From the NCBI GenBank assembly GCA_030425805.1, contig JAUHZC010000002.1, forward strand, positions 84,448 through 148,447: a DNA stretch of 64,000 nt, given 5' to 3'. Shown piece by piece: positions 1 to 7,824 of the stretch. The position numbers and the translations under genes were made by a program. The notes under the pieces were generated by a model. The model saw nothing but the letters and a program-made list of their open reading frames with translations. It was not told where the DNA came from and did not search any database. Source of the stretch: Alphaproteobacteria bacterium. Lineage in GTDB: Bacteria; Pseudomonadota; Alphaproteobacteria; JAUHZC01. Each line of letters starts with the position of its first letter. Positions within the stretch are counted from its first letter, which is position 1.

Positions 1-343
1 TACTCATAAGAAGAGAACTGTCAGAAACAAAGAAGAAGACACAGCCTAGACCTCCAAGCGCAGCCGCTGTTCCTAGAGGATAGCGCACGCCAAACCGGTC
101 GATGAGAACACCAGCCGGAATTTGGAACGCAGCATAGCCCCAGTAATACCAAGAGAACAGAAGACCCGCTGTCCCAGCTGTGAGGTGTAAATCCCGCATC
201 AATTCATCGGTAATTGAGTTCGGTAGGACGCGTAAAATAAACTGATAAAAATAAAAAGAAGCCGCAAAAAACCACATCGTGAAAGCAAGAGGAGAAATTT
301 TATCCTGATACGTATTTTGACTGACTGCGGTTTGACTCGACAT
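1..343 (-). CDS. MFS transporter, N-terminal part (cut by window edge)
   Basis: About 114 codons can be read on the minus strand from an ATG at 343 to the window edge. The start is preceded by a GGAG-like ribosome site on the minus strand. After a polar leader of about 18 residues comes a first hydrophobic segment rich in Phe/Tyr, then the loop LRVLPNSITDEL. A second membrane segment follows (GTAGLLFSWYYWGYAAFQIP), ending in the A-motif-like loop GVLIDRFGVRYPLG, then a third hydrophobic stretch. The order TM1, loop, TM2, GxLxDRxGxR, TM3 is the start of a 12-TM major facilitator. The look is that of sugar-acid/organic-anion symporters, but substrate cannot be inferred from a quarter of the protein. 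Confidence 0.85.
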   Translation of the reverse strand, partial: MSSQTAVSQNTYQDKISPLAFTMWFFAASFYFYQFILRVLPNSITDELMRDLHLTAGTAGLLFSWYYWGYAAFQIPAGVLIDRFGVRYPLGTAAALGGLGCVFFFVSDSSLLMS

Positions 344-377
344 GGAGAACTCCATTTTTTTGGTCCCATATCATATA

Positions 378-410
378 CAAAAAACAAGGATCAACTCAAG
401 AGTTGATCCT
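378..410 (-). terminator. Intrinsic terminator of the 442-1419 gene
   Basis: A perfect 11-bp stem (AGGATCAACTC / GAGTTGATCCT, loop of two bases) lies at 387-410. On the minus strand it is followed by a T-rich run (TTGTTTTTTG). It sits about 30 bp downstream of the stop of the minus-strand gene at 442-1419 and just upstream of the MFS gene, so it separates the two transcription units. Confidence 0.8.
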
Positions 411-441
411 CAATTCAAAAAAATTTTATGAAAAACGAATA

Positions 442-1419
442 TTATTTTTGTGAAGATTTTTCTTTTTGCTGGGCTTTATCTGGCAAGAGATCTCCTACAA
501 TACCGTAAATTCTTCCCATGTGTCGAATAAACCAGTCAATTTTAAAAATAAGGATGCGTGAGAGGTTGTTCACCTTTTCCTTTCGCTCTGCATTTTTTTT
601 CACCTGAGGATTTTCCGATAAGGCCTTGTTGATTTCATCTAGGAGGGGGCGATTTTCCCGAGCAAGCTTGGTAACATGCTCCGTGAGGGCACGCAACTGA
701 TCCCGTGGAGATTTTTTATTAAGATCTTTATAAAAAGCTTCATCCAATTTCGGGAGCCCCAAATCCTCAAAATCTGGAGCTGCCGCTGGATTCATTTCTA
801 CAAAAATGCGTGTGAGGGCTCTCAGATTCGCAGTTCCATAAATGAGATCAGAAAAAGCAGACTGCATAAAGGGGCGGAAGTTCGAATTCTGCTTTGCCTT
901 CTTTTTAGCCTCAGGATTATTCTGGACGAATTCTCGAATCAGTAACATGACTTTGAAATAGCTATGCTGAAAGTCTTGCATTGTGCGGAGGGCTTTTACC
1001 ATCTTCTCACTGGCTGCATTGAAATAGCGTTTTTTCTCATCACGGGAAGATCCACGATCCATCATGGGAGAATCTGCACGACGCTCTGCATAATCACGAT
1101 CACGGGAGGGATGCGGTGGAGCATATCCTCGATCCCGGGGCTCACGACGATCATCATACCGAGAAGGAGGGGCATAGCGATCCCTTGGGGGAGGAGCATA
1201 ACGATCCCGCGGTGAATAGCGACGATCGTCCCGATAATCCCGGGGAGGAGCTCTGCGATCATCACGGTAATCTCTTGGTGGAGGTGCTGGGCGGCGATAA
1301 TCCCGGCGATCATCATATTGGCGACCGCGATCGTCCGGGTAATACTCCTGAGCTTGCCCTTGGGAGAAGGAACAAAGAACAACACTTAAAACAGTAAGCA
1401 CTTGCGCTAAAGGCGACAT
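442..1419 (-). CDS. Exported Arg/Asp/Tyr/Pro-rich protein of unknown function
   Basis: Protein of 325 residues. Residues 1-23 form a Sec-type signal peptide ending in GQAQ. Residues 25-130 are a low-complexity region of short repeats built on RDYRDD, RRAPPRDYR and RDRYAPP, strongly charged and disordered in appearance. Residues 130-325 look like a helical domain rich in Lys, Leu and Asn, with no enzyme motif I recognise. The gene is monocistronic, with its own terminator downstream and a separate gene upstream. Repeat-rich Arg/Asp/Tyr leaders can bind nucleic acid or cell wall, but that is only a possibility. It could be a surface or secreted protein; the family is not recognised. Confidence 0.75.
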   Translation of the reverse strand: MSPLAQVLTVLSVVLCSFSQGQAQEYYPDDRGRQYDDRRDYRRPAPPPRDYRDDRRAPPRDYRDDRRYSPRDRYAPPPRDRYAPPSRYDDRREPRDRGYAPPHPSRDRDYAERRADSPMMDRGSSRDEKKRYFNAASEKMVKALRTMQDFQHSYFKVMLLIREFVQNNPEAKKKAKQNSNFRPFMQSAFSDLIYGTANLRALTRIFVEMNPAAAPDFEDLGLPKLDEAFYKDLNKKSPRDQLRALTEHVTKLARENRPLLDEINKALSENPQVKKNAERKEKVNNLSRILIFKIDWFIRHMGRIYGIVGDLLPDKAQQKEKSSQK

Positions 1420-1498
1420 ATCTATCCCTAAAAATATAGAGTTCTACCCTATAATGTTACGCAGAAATGCTTAAATTTAAATTAATTTTTATGAATCG

Positions 1499-3145
1499 TT
1501 ATACCGTCATTCCAGATTCAAGGATTTGTTGGAGCATAGGCTGGTTAATCTCAACCTTATAGCGATACTCAAGATTTCGCAGGAGAAGATTTAAGAAGTC
1601 AGCCTGAAGCATTTGGCCAACACCACCTTTAATCGCCTGATATCCTTTTTCCTGTGTATCAACACGGGGTTCAGATACTTTTTCCACACGCCCAAGCATT
1701 ATGGATCCAGAGGCATCACGTGCCATAAAATACTCACCTTTTTTCTTTTCAAAAGCAGCCTGAACAACAAAAGATGGAAGCTTTATTTTCCGCGCTTCTG
1801 TCCGCATGAGAGATACTTCACGGCCTTTGCGTGCTTTATACTCAGCATCAAAAGCAGCTTTATTCTTTTCAAAGGCCATCATTTTCTCACTGACACGATC
1901 TTGATTCAGCTTTTTCTGCTCCCGCTTGGCCCATTTTTTCCCAACTTCTTTCGCATCATAAGGCAGGACATGAGACTCCTTAATGTCATCAACTCTCACA
2001 AAGAAAATCTCCCCCTGCTCTCCCATCACTTCTTGGGGAAGGTCATCGGTATGAAGTTCAAGAGAGGTCTGCTTCAAGGAAACAGCTTCCTCCTCTCCAA
2101 GGGCCAGACGAAGCTCATCGGGAGTTTCAGTCACATTAAATGTGGAGGTCAAAATTTTTAGCTTATGATCCTTCGCAACCTCTGCAAAAGTTGCCCCACC
2201 AGCAAGCTTATCTTTAATCACGTTTGATAGTTCGTATAACTGATCTGCACCATGCTTCAACTTATATTGCTTCCTGAGGTTATTTTTCACTTTTGCAAAA
2301 ACCAGCTTCTTATCTTCCTTCTTCTGCTCTTCAAAAAGAGGACGAAGCTCATCATCAGTTGGATTCATATCAACCGAAGACGCATCCAAAACCATCACAG
2401 AAATTTTCCTTACCTCTGGCACGCGGAAATCTTCCTGGTGGGTTTCATAATATGTTTTCCATTGCTCCTGCAGGCCATCCCATTCTTTTTGTGGGAGCTT
2501 AAGAGGATCGCTGAATTTATTCATGTCTGCATCTTTGTACTGGATTAGCTTCAGAGTTCGGTTTTGTTTTTGCCACTTATAAAGCTGTGCTGTCATAAAG
2601 GGGGGACTCTCAATTGCCCCAAACAAAGGCTGAATCAGAAGGCGTTGTTGAATTTCCTGGCGCACCTGAGCAACAAAATCATCATCTGTAAGCCCAAAGT
2701 TGCGCAACATGCTTTTTAGGGCCTGTTGGCTATATTTTCCATCCCGTTGGAACAAAGGCATTGCTTGGATCTTCTCCCGCACGATCTCATCAGAAACCAC
2801 GACACCGAGACGATCTGCCTCTTGGCGAATTAATTCACCTTGAACGAGGGTTTGAAGTGTCCGCTGCACAACCATTTGCATAATTTCTGGTTGCTGCAAC
2901 ATTTCTGGTGAAAAGCCTTGCCCCATTTCTGCTTGGAAGCGAATCAGTTCCTGTTTCAGTTTACGTTGAAACTCTCCCACGCCAACTTTTGTAGACCCGA
3001 CAGAGATCAAAGCACGAGAAGGCGTCCGTCCCCCCAGCATGATCATATCACCAATGCTCCACATGACTGCAAAGCTAATCGCAAGGATAAACAAAAAAGC
3101 GCGGAACCAAATGGAACTTGCTGCGTTACGGATACTCTCTAGCAT
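1499..3145 (-). CDS. ppiD: PpiD/SurA-type periplasmic peptidyl-prolyl isomerase/foldase
   Basis: Protein of 548 residues. A short cytoplasmic N-terminus (MLESIRNAASS) is followed by one membrane anchor at about 12-36, then a long periplasmic part. The SurA_N-like helical region (about 45-170: VGVGEFQRKLKQELIRF, LVQGELIRQEADRLGV, FGLTDDDFVAQVRQEI) is the chaperone module of PpiD. The middle has a parvulin-like region (about 260-390: DELRPLFEEQ, FAEVAKDH, GEIFFVRVDDI) that is weakly conserved, as in many alphaproteobacterial PpiD proteins. It should assist folding of outer-membrane and secreted proteins leaving the Sec translocon. It is transcribed alone; divergent to it is the small exported protein at 3235. 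Confidence 0.85.
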   Translation of the reverse strand: MLESIRNAASSIWFRAFLFILAISFAVMWSIGDMIMLGGRTPSRALISVGSTKVGVGEFQRKLKQELIRFQAEMGQGFSPEMLQQPEIMQMVVQRTLQTLVQGELIRQEADRLGVVVSDEIVREKIQAMPLFQRDGKYSQQALKSMLRNFGLTDDDFVAQVRQEIQQRLLIQPLFGAIESPPFMTAQLYKWQKQNRTLKLIQYKDADMNKFSDPLKLPQKEWDGLQEQWKTYYETHQEDFRVPEVRKISVMVLDASSVDMNPTDDELRPLFEEQKKEDKKLVFAKVKNNLRKQYKLKHGADQLYELSNVIKDKLAGGATFAEVAKDHKLKILTSTFNVTETPDELRLALGEEEAVSLKQTSLELHTDDLPQEVMGEQGEIFFVRVDDIKESHVLPYDAKEVGKKWAKREQKKLNQDRVSEKMMAFEKNKAAFDAEYKARKGREVSLMRTEARKIKLPSFVVQAAFEKKKGEYFMARDASGSIMLGRVEKVSEPRVDTQEKGYQAIKGGVGQMLQADFLNLLLRNLEYRYKVEINQPMLQQILESGMTV

Positions 3146-3234
3146 TTAACACCTCATTAACTTTTCAAACATACTCTGAAACGAGTTGAGGAGCAATCCG
3201 TGAATCAACTTTTTCGAAAGAATAGGAGTTTGCT

Positions 3235-3729
3235 ATGACAACAAAACCATTTTTCTTTTCTCTTCTTGTGACATTTGGAACCTCTCCCCTTTTTGGAGCG
3301 GCAACCATAGAATCAGCGCCTCCATCTGAAGGTACTGGGGCAAAAGCTGAGGAAGCCAGTAGTGCTTCGCCTCACCCCAGAGAGCTCATGGATGAAGCAA
3401 AAGCTCAACTTATTCAAGAAGTGCAACAATATGCAGAGATCAGAAGAGAAAGTGACCGTGTTTACCCACCAGCAACTATTGGTGGGAAAGAACTTCGCTT
3501 CTCAGCAAGCGTGCCTCTCTTTTTTGATTTAGATATTTATCCGGAAGGTAGTGTTAGAGTTTTTCTTGTGAGACATCACAAGAATCCTGAGGAAATTCAT
3601 GATGTGTATACTGTTATCATCATGTCTTCTTCTGGAGGCAAGAAAGATTACTCTCTTTCCCGGACAGAAATACTAAAACATGGAGATTCAGAGAAGTCTA
3701 TTCCAGCAGAGGAGTCTGGCCGGGCATAA
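3235..3729 (+). CDS. Small exported protein of unknown function
   Basis: Protein of 164 residues. Residues 1-20 are a signal peptide (MTTKPFFFSLLVTFGTSPLFGA). A Ser/Ala/Glu-rich linker follows, then a segment with alternating beta-like stretches (LRFSASVPLFFDLDIYPEG, VRVFLVRHH, DVYTVIIMSS) that suggests a small beta-sandwich domain near 75-145. No catalytic motif is seen and no family is recognised. It is divergent from ppiD with about 90 bp between them. The start at 3235 gives an intact signal peptide. Downstream lies a long repeat-filled gap rather than another gene, so it is probably monocistronic. Confidence 0.65.
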   Translation: MTTKPFFFSLLVTFGTSPLFGAATIESAPPSEGTGAKAEEASSASPHPRELMDEAKAQLIQEVQQYAEIRRESDRVYPPATIGGKELRFSASVPLFFDLDIYPEGSVRVFLVRHHKNPEEIHDVYTVIIMSSSGGKKDYSLSRTEILKHGDSEKSIPAEESGRA

Positions 3730-4242
3730 GTTTAGTTCATATACCCCCCTAATACACAGATTCCATGGTGGAAATATAGGGCGCAAAGCTAACACAATAA
3801 AACCCCTGGCTTCGTCGGACAGAATTTACAGGGTAATGTTTGGAGAACCAGACAAAAGTCATCGCTGCAAGGCCCGGTATAAACTTTTTATGGGAAGAGA
3901 AATTGAAGTTCCAGCAGAGGCTGGAATCTAGAATTATTTCTTCCCTGCGAAAGCAGGGGGCTTATTTTCCTGGACCCCGGATCAAGTCCGGGGTTTTGAG
4001 GGGAGGTCCTGGGGTTTTGGGGAAGAGTGCCGGGGTTTCTTCCTTCTTTGTTATCGTGAGCCCTGCCTTCTTTTACAATCATCGCGAGCCCTCCTTCTTC
4101 TCTACAATCATCGCGAGCCCGAAGGGCGTGGCGATCCATAAGATGTTACATTCTGGGTCAAGTCCAGAGAACTGAATCATGAGATTTTGAAAAGAAGAGT
4201 GTGGGAGGCCTTTTCTTCGGATAATACGAAGATAAAATTTTA
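3730..4242. repeat. Intergenic cluster of palindromic and dispersed repeats
   Basis: This 513-bp gap holds no convincing gene but several repeat elements. TTCCAGCAGAGGCTGGAA is at 3909-3926 and CCCTGCGAAAGCAGGG at 3943-3958. At 3974-3994 is a palindrome with arms ACCCCGGA/TCCGGGGT around a short centre. Two successive 28-29-bp units starting ATCG(T/C)GAGCCCT lie at 4053-4080 and 4081-4109. The cluster ends in a 38-bp element (4108-4145) that recurs inverted at 32042-32079. Short frames seen here are made of repeat sequence. Such elements resemble the intergenic palindromic repeats common in Alphaproteobacteria; their family name is not established here. Confidence 0.8.
4108..4145 (+). repeat. 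Dispersed 38-bp repeat, copy 1
   Basis: By direct reading this 38-bp stretch is the exact reverse complement of 32042-32079. Its core carries the inverted pair GCGAGCCC / GGGCGTGGC. A degenerate relative starts at 37577, sharing CCTATGGATCGCCAC. Two identical intergenic copies 28 kb apart point to a spreading or gene-converting small element rather than a chance match. Confidence 0.85.
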
Positions 4243-4317
4243 TGGCGACCCCAACGGGAATCGAACCCGTGTTTCCACCTTGAAAGGGTGATGTCCTAAC
4301 CGCTAGACGATGGGGTC
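4243..4317 (-). tRNA. tRNA-Glu (anticodon TTC), with encoded CCA
   Basis: Read on the minus strand, the gene starts GACCCCATCGTCTAGC and ends TTCCCGTTGGGGTCGCCA. The 7-bp acceptor stem pairs GACCCCA with TGGGGTC, with discriminator G and genomic CCA. The D arm holds CTAGCGGTTAGGA. The anticodon loop CTTTCAA sits between CACC and GGTG and gives anticodon TTC. The T arm contains GGGTTCGATTCCC. All arms fold canonically. Confidence 0.97.
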
Positions 4318-4326
4318 ACTGAATCT

Positions 4327-4355
4327 GTTATACGGATATGATATGCCAGAATCAA
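4327..4355 (-). promoter_or_regulatory. Likely sigma-70 promoter of tRNA-Glu
   Basis: On the minus strand a TTGATT box (4350-4355) and a TATAAC box (4327-4332) are separated by 17 bp. The -10 box ends 9 bp before the mature tRNA 5' end. Spacing and position fit a housekeeping promoter. No transcription data are available. Confidence 0.65.
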
Positions 4356-4388
4356 GGGAATTCTTATACCCCCCTTCTCTTTTCTTGC

Positions 4389-4421
4389 AAAAAACCCCCG
4401 ATACAGAGTTCCGGGGGTTTT
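4389..4421 (-). terminator. Intrinsic terminator downstream of the 4442-6148 gene
   Basis: A GC-rich hairpin AACCCCCG ... CGGGGGTT (stem about 8 bp, loop of 10) is flanked by A-runs on the left and T's on the right. On the minus strand it is followed by TTTTTTGC. It lies 21 bp past the stop of the minus-strand gene and shields the tRNA-Glu promoter. Confidence 0.8.
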
Positions 4422-4441
4422 ATGAGACTTACCTGCTTAGC

Positions 4442-6148
4442 TTATTCGATCCGCTTTCTTCTGCTTTTTAGCTCCTGCATCCAAGCAGGGCCTTGGTTTG
4501 CTTCTTCCATGCGTTTGCGTCTTTCGGCTTGCTGACGCTCAATGTCTGCAGCAGAAGTTCCGCCACCACGCCCTCGACGTTTCGTAGCCTTCTTCAGCTG
4601 ACCAAGGAAGCTATCCTCTTCCCCACCACCAGAGGCTGCAGGTGCTGGGCTACCACCAATATCAAGGTCTTCGCCCTTACCCGCCTCAATTCGAGCTTTG
4701 CGGGCTTGTGTTTTTTTCAAAAGCTCTGCCATCAAGTCACCTCCACCTGATCCAGATTTTGCTTTTGCTTTCTTCTTAGGTGGATCCTTTCCTTCATACA
4801 TGATGAGATAAAGTAACTCTGTCTCAAGTCGTTTCAGGCCACGAAGGCGATTACGGGCTGCATCTGAAACAGCTGCATTTGTCTCTACAAATTCACGCAT
4901 TCCTTTAAGCGTTTCAGAAATTTTGTAAGCTTTTTTCTTCCAAAGAGCCGTTTCAAGGATACTCATATCATCAAAAGGACGATCCACTGTTTCTGTGAGC
5001 CCCCGAGGCAAAGGATGACGAATACGAGAGGCTAAAATATCCTGCATTTCCTTTTTACGGGCAAAGGGATCATTTGGCCGGTCCAGAACACGCTTTACCT
5101 CATGGTTTGTGGGTCCGGATTGACCATTATCCCCAAGCATACGGTTAAGTTCGCTCATCAAAGATTTTTCTGTAATGCTTAGGTCTTTTGTATTTACGAT
5201 TTCGATCTCGTTCTGAATCTTATTTTCATCTAGACCCGCAATCCGCTCCGCAACAACCTGACGGACAAGAGTGACTCTTTCCTCTGCTGGAGCATTTGCC
5301 ACACGATAAATTTCACGCTTTGTCGGTGATGTGAGACCTTTAGCAAATTTATCCTTGTCCACATCAAACGCAGCTTCAAGCATTGAACGTGCCTTATCTG
5401 CCAGAACAATATCGACAACCTCATAAGAAGGTTTTGCAGGTCCAGTTTTTACGGCAACCCCATGTCCAGGAACGCCAGGGGCTTTTGGAACACCTGGGGG
5501 TCCAGGGCGCTTCGGACGTCCTGGCCCTCGCATCGGCTTGTAAGAGCCGTCCAACCGGGCTTGAACAATTTCCTCAATAGTAGAGTCTTTTTGATCTGCT
5601 GGAGCTCTGCGCAACTTTGTCATTTCCCGAGGATCAGGGCCAGGCTGTCCAACCTCTGCTAGGCGTTGCTTTAATTTCACAAGCTCAGGACCTCCTGGAC
5701 CTCTAGGACCAGGACGGCGAAGACCAGGCCCTGGTCGACGAGGAGGCATAGGATGCGCAGCCGGAGCAGTAGTCGCGACTACTGCTGGTGCTTCTTCGGC
5801 CACGGTGGGGGCAGGCTCAGGAGTCATTGTAGGATCGGCAGTAGGTGTACTTTCTTCAGCATGCCTCCCCACTGTTCCAACTGCAGAAGATACGGGCTTG
5901 GGCGTCTCTATCTTCTTACGCTTTTTGATAATTTTTTTGATCTTACCCTTTAGGGCTTTATCATTCATAACCGAAACAACTTGCTGCTTTTCTTTTGTTG
6001 TCGCAGAAGAATAGCCCAACTTGGCTAGTTCCTGTTCTAAAGTCTGTACTTTAGGGTTTCTATTCAAGACCTCATCCAGGGACCCTCCAAAAGCTTCTGA
6101 TGCCCCAAACACAGTTCCTGCAAGAATTAAAGGAAGAAAGAATTTCAT
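4442..6148 (-). CDS. Exported proline-rich protein with WH2/VASP-like C-terminal motifs
   Basis: Protein of 568 residues with a signal peptide (1-21, ending SEAFG). Residues 75-170 are Ala/Pro/Glu-rich, then strongly Pro/Gly/Arg-rich (RRPGPGLRRPGPRGPGGPE, later RPGPPGVPKAPGVPGHG). Residues 235-465 form a helical domain of unknown family. The last 100 residues hold three similar short helices separated by Gly-rich linkers: GGGDLMAELLKKTQARKARI (about 468-487), DSFLGQLKKATKRRGRG (512-528) and PAWMQELKSRRKRIE (554-568). A hydrophobic helix followed by a basic LKK/RRK patch, next to polyproline and glycine tracts, recalls WH2 and Ena/VASP actin-binding segments. This similarity is by eye only; a Lys/Arg-rich low-complexity tail is the alternative. 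The gene is monocistronic with its own terminator. Confidence 0.75.
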   Translation of the reverse strand: MKFFLPLILAGTVFGASEAFGGSLDEVLNRNPKVQTLEQELAKLGYSSATTKEKQQVVSVMNDKALKGKIKKIIKKRKKIETPKPVSSAVGTVGRHAEESTPTADPTMTPEPAPTVAEEAPAVVATTAPAAHPMPPRRPGPGLRRPGPRGPGGPELVKLKQRLAEVGQPGPDPREMTKLRRAPADQKDSTIEEIVQARLDGSYKPMRGPGRPKRPGPPGVPKAPGVPGHGVAVKTGPAKPSYEVVDIVLADKARSMLEAAFDVDKDKFAKGLTSPTKREIYRVANAPAEERVTLVRQVVAERIAGLDENKIQNEIEIVNTKDLSITEKSLMSELNRMLGDNGQSGPTNHEVKRVLDRPNDPFARKKEMQDILASRIRHPLPRGLTETVDRPFDDMSILETALWKKKAYKISETLKGMREFVETNAAVSDAARNRLRGLKRLETELLYLIMYEGKDPPKKKAKAKSGSGGGDLMAELLKKTQARKARIEAGKGEDLDIGGSPAPAASGGGEEDSFLGQLKKATKRRGRGGGTSAADIERQQAERRKRMEEANQGPAWMQELKSRRKRIE

Positions 6149-6464
6149 AACACCCTCAAAAATATACTTTTAATAATCATTCTAAATATTCATGATTAAA
6201 AAAATATAAATTAATCAGATTATTATTTTTTTGTATCAAGTTAAGGAAAAAGAAAAACCACATATTCAAGCCCCCATGCTATTGTTTTAAGGGGTTCTAA
6301 ATTTCAGCAAAACGTAAATATCATTTTTTCTAACATCTGAGTGCCCCCATTTGTGGAAAAAACCTCTTCAGATAAAAATCCAAAAACAAGCACCCCTCCA
6401 AATTTTATCTTGATTTTCTAAATATTCATACCTATATCCTTGTCATAAATTAAAAGGTTTATTC
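6149..6464. other. AT-rich divergent intergenic region
   Basis: This 316-bp gap separates two divergently transcribed genes for exported proteins and must hold both promoters. It is clearly richer in A+T than its flanks. I see no open frame, tRNA or strong hairpin. A weak ribosome site (AAAAGG) lies just before the ATG at 6465. No specific operator can be named. Confidence 0.6.
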
Positions 6465-7196
6465 ATGAAAAAGTTGCTTTACATATTTTTATTATCCAGC
6501 ATGTGTACAGTAAATGCATTCGCTGCTGTGGCAGCACCACCTGCAGCCGCAACACCTGAAGGAATGGAATATGCAAGGGTAGCCGGGGAAATGAACGAGG
6601 TTTTTGCAAGAAATGAGATGTACAGAGAAGGCTTTGCAGGCCTTTCCCTCGAAGGCCTAGCAAACTTGGCAAGATTAAAGCGCGTCAGCCTTCTAGCACT
6701 TCAAAAGTTCCACGCCACTGTTCGCAGGCAATGTGGATTAGCCCCCATAGATTACACAACAGGTGCAGTAATGCCATTAGCGGCAGATTTCGCTGCAGCA
6801 GTCCTCTCAGAAATGGCACCAGAAAATTTCGACCCCTTCTTGAGGGCCATTGAAGAATTAAGGGAAAGTGATGTACCTGAAAAAGAATTTTTAGGTGCAG
6901 AAGGATTTGATCGTTTTGCAAGTGATAGCGGAGTGGATACAGTTATCCTCAGGGAACTTCAAACAGAGATGAGGCTACGCAGAGGTTTGCCTCCTCTTGG
7001 GGCCGCATGGGAAGGCGGTGGAGCTGCTGCACCCATTGGAAATGCAGAAGAAATAGCAGCAGCTGATGCGGCATTGTTACGTAGAATGGCTGCAGATGAA
7101 GGTCTGAACCCACAGCGCCTAGAGGATGACGGCTTTGGTAATTGGGGAGACGGCGGTGGAGGCGGCGGTGGAGGCGGCGGTGGAGCCGACGCTTAA
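6465..7196 (+). CDS. Exported helical protein with polyglycine tail
   Basis: Protein of 243 residues. Residues 1-20 are a signal peptide (MKKLLYIFLLSSMCTVNAFA). The body is acidic and mostly helical, rich in Ala, Glu, Leu and Met, with paired motifs such as FARNEMYREGFAGLSLEGLA (about 47-66) and LRELQTEMRLRRGLPPLG. The C-terminus is a run of 11 glycines broken only by the final Ala-Asp-Ala. No family is recognised. It is divergent from the WH2-like protein gene and followed by its own terminator, so it stands alone. Given the number of similar orphan exported proteins here, a host-interaction role is possible but unproven. Confidence 0.7.
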   Translation: MKKLLYIFLLSSMCTVNAFAAVAAPPAAATPEGMEYARVAGEMNEVFARNEMYREGFAGLSLEGLANLARLKRVSLLALQKFHATVRRQCGLAPIDYTTGAVMPLAADFAAAVLSEMAPENFDPFLRAIEELRESDVPEKEFLGAEGFDRFASDSGVDTVILRELQTEMRLRRGLPPLGAAWEGGGAAAPIGNAEEIAAADAALLRRMAADEGLNPQRLEDDGFGNWGDGGGGGGGGGGGADA

Positions 7197-7238
7197 AGAA
7201 GAACCTGAGAAGGCTCCGATTTAAAATCCCTCAAATAA

Positions 7239-7267
7239 TTCCGGCCTTTATGGCCGGATTTTTTTTA
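7239..7267 (+). terminator. Intrinsic terminator of the 6465-7196 gene
   Basis: The perfect stem CCGGCC-TTTAT-GGCCGG at 7241-7257 is followed by ATTTTTTTTA. It ends the plus-strand gene and also separates it from the convergent ratA gene. Confidence 0.9.
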
Positions 7268-7326
7268 CATAAGAGCTCCTTCAACCTTTGGTAAAAGGTT
7301 AGCTTATTACTCGATATAGCCAAAAA

Positions 7327-7824
7327 TTAGGCTTTTTTATGGCACTTCTCTTGCCATTTTTTATGGCGGGCCAATTGACGAGCACGCTTCTCAAAGCTTG
7401 AGACCATAACATGCGTCGCCTCGGTAAAGAGTCCCGCCATCAACATATTCAGCATGTTTGATTTAAACCGGAAGCTCACATGGAAATAGACAGAGGTATG
7501 TGCTGGCCCTGATTCCCGAGGCACTGGTGTAAACCGCCATACATTGTTTAAAAACTCAAACGGTCCATCTTCGTAAGTGACCTCAATCTGATGGGGGCGG
7601 TCGAGCGTTACATGAGAGAGGAAGCTCTCCTTATAAATTTGATATCCCATGGACATGGTGGCAAGCATGTGTGTTTCAGATTGCTCATGAATCTCTGCCC
7701 CTACGCACCAGGGGAGAAACTCCGGATAAGCCTTCACGTCTGCCACCAAATCAAAAAGATATGTCGGGCAGTAAGGAAGTATTTTTTCTTCTGTAAACGT
7801 GTGTTTTCCACCAGAATTTAGCAT
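7327..7824 (-). CDS. ratA: RatA/COQ10-family START-like lipid-binding protein
   Basis: Protein of 165 residues, matching the usual length of the family. It is an SRPBCC/START fold. The N-terminal strand and helix give [29 protein letters not shown], where the block YPEFLPWC is the COQ10/RatA signature. Later come [12 protein letters not shown] and the C-terminal helix that closes the ligand cavity. In Alphaproteobacteria this gene usually follows lipA, as here: its ATG overlaps the lipA stop by 7 bp, so translation is coupled. A role in ubiquinone binding and respiratory chain function (COQ10-like) is the likely one. The toxin name RatA comes from E. coli and may not describe the function here. 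Confidence 0.88.
   Translation of the reverse strand: MLNSGGKHTFTEEKILPYCPTYLFDLVADVKAYPEFLPWCVGAEIHEQSETHMLATMSMGYQIYKESFLSHVTLDRPHQIEVTYEDGPFEFLNNVWRFTPVPRESGPAHTSVYFHVSFRFKSNMLNMLMAGLFTEATHVMVSSFEKRARQLARHKKWQEKCHKKA

Noticed and set aside
1062..1397. Plus- and minus-strand frames rich in Ile/Met/His or Asp/His within 442-1419
   Set aside because: They are alternative frames of a low-complexity Arg/Asp/Tyr repeat region.
3680..4175. Overlapping short frames on both strands in the gap before tRNA-Glu
   Set aside because: They consist of palindromic repeat sequence, have no ribosome sites and no coherent protein features.
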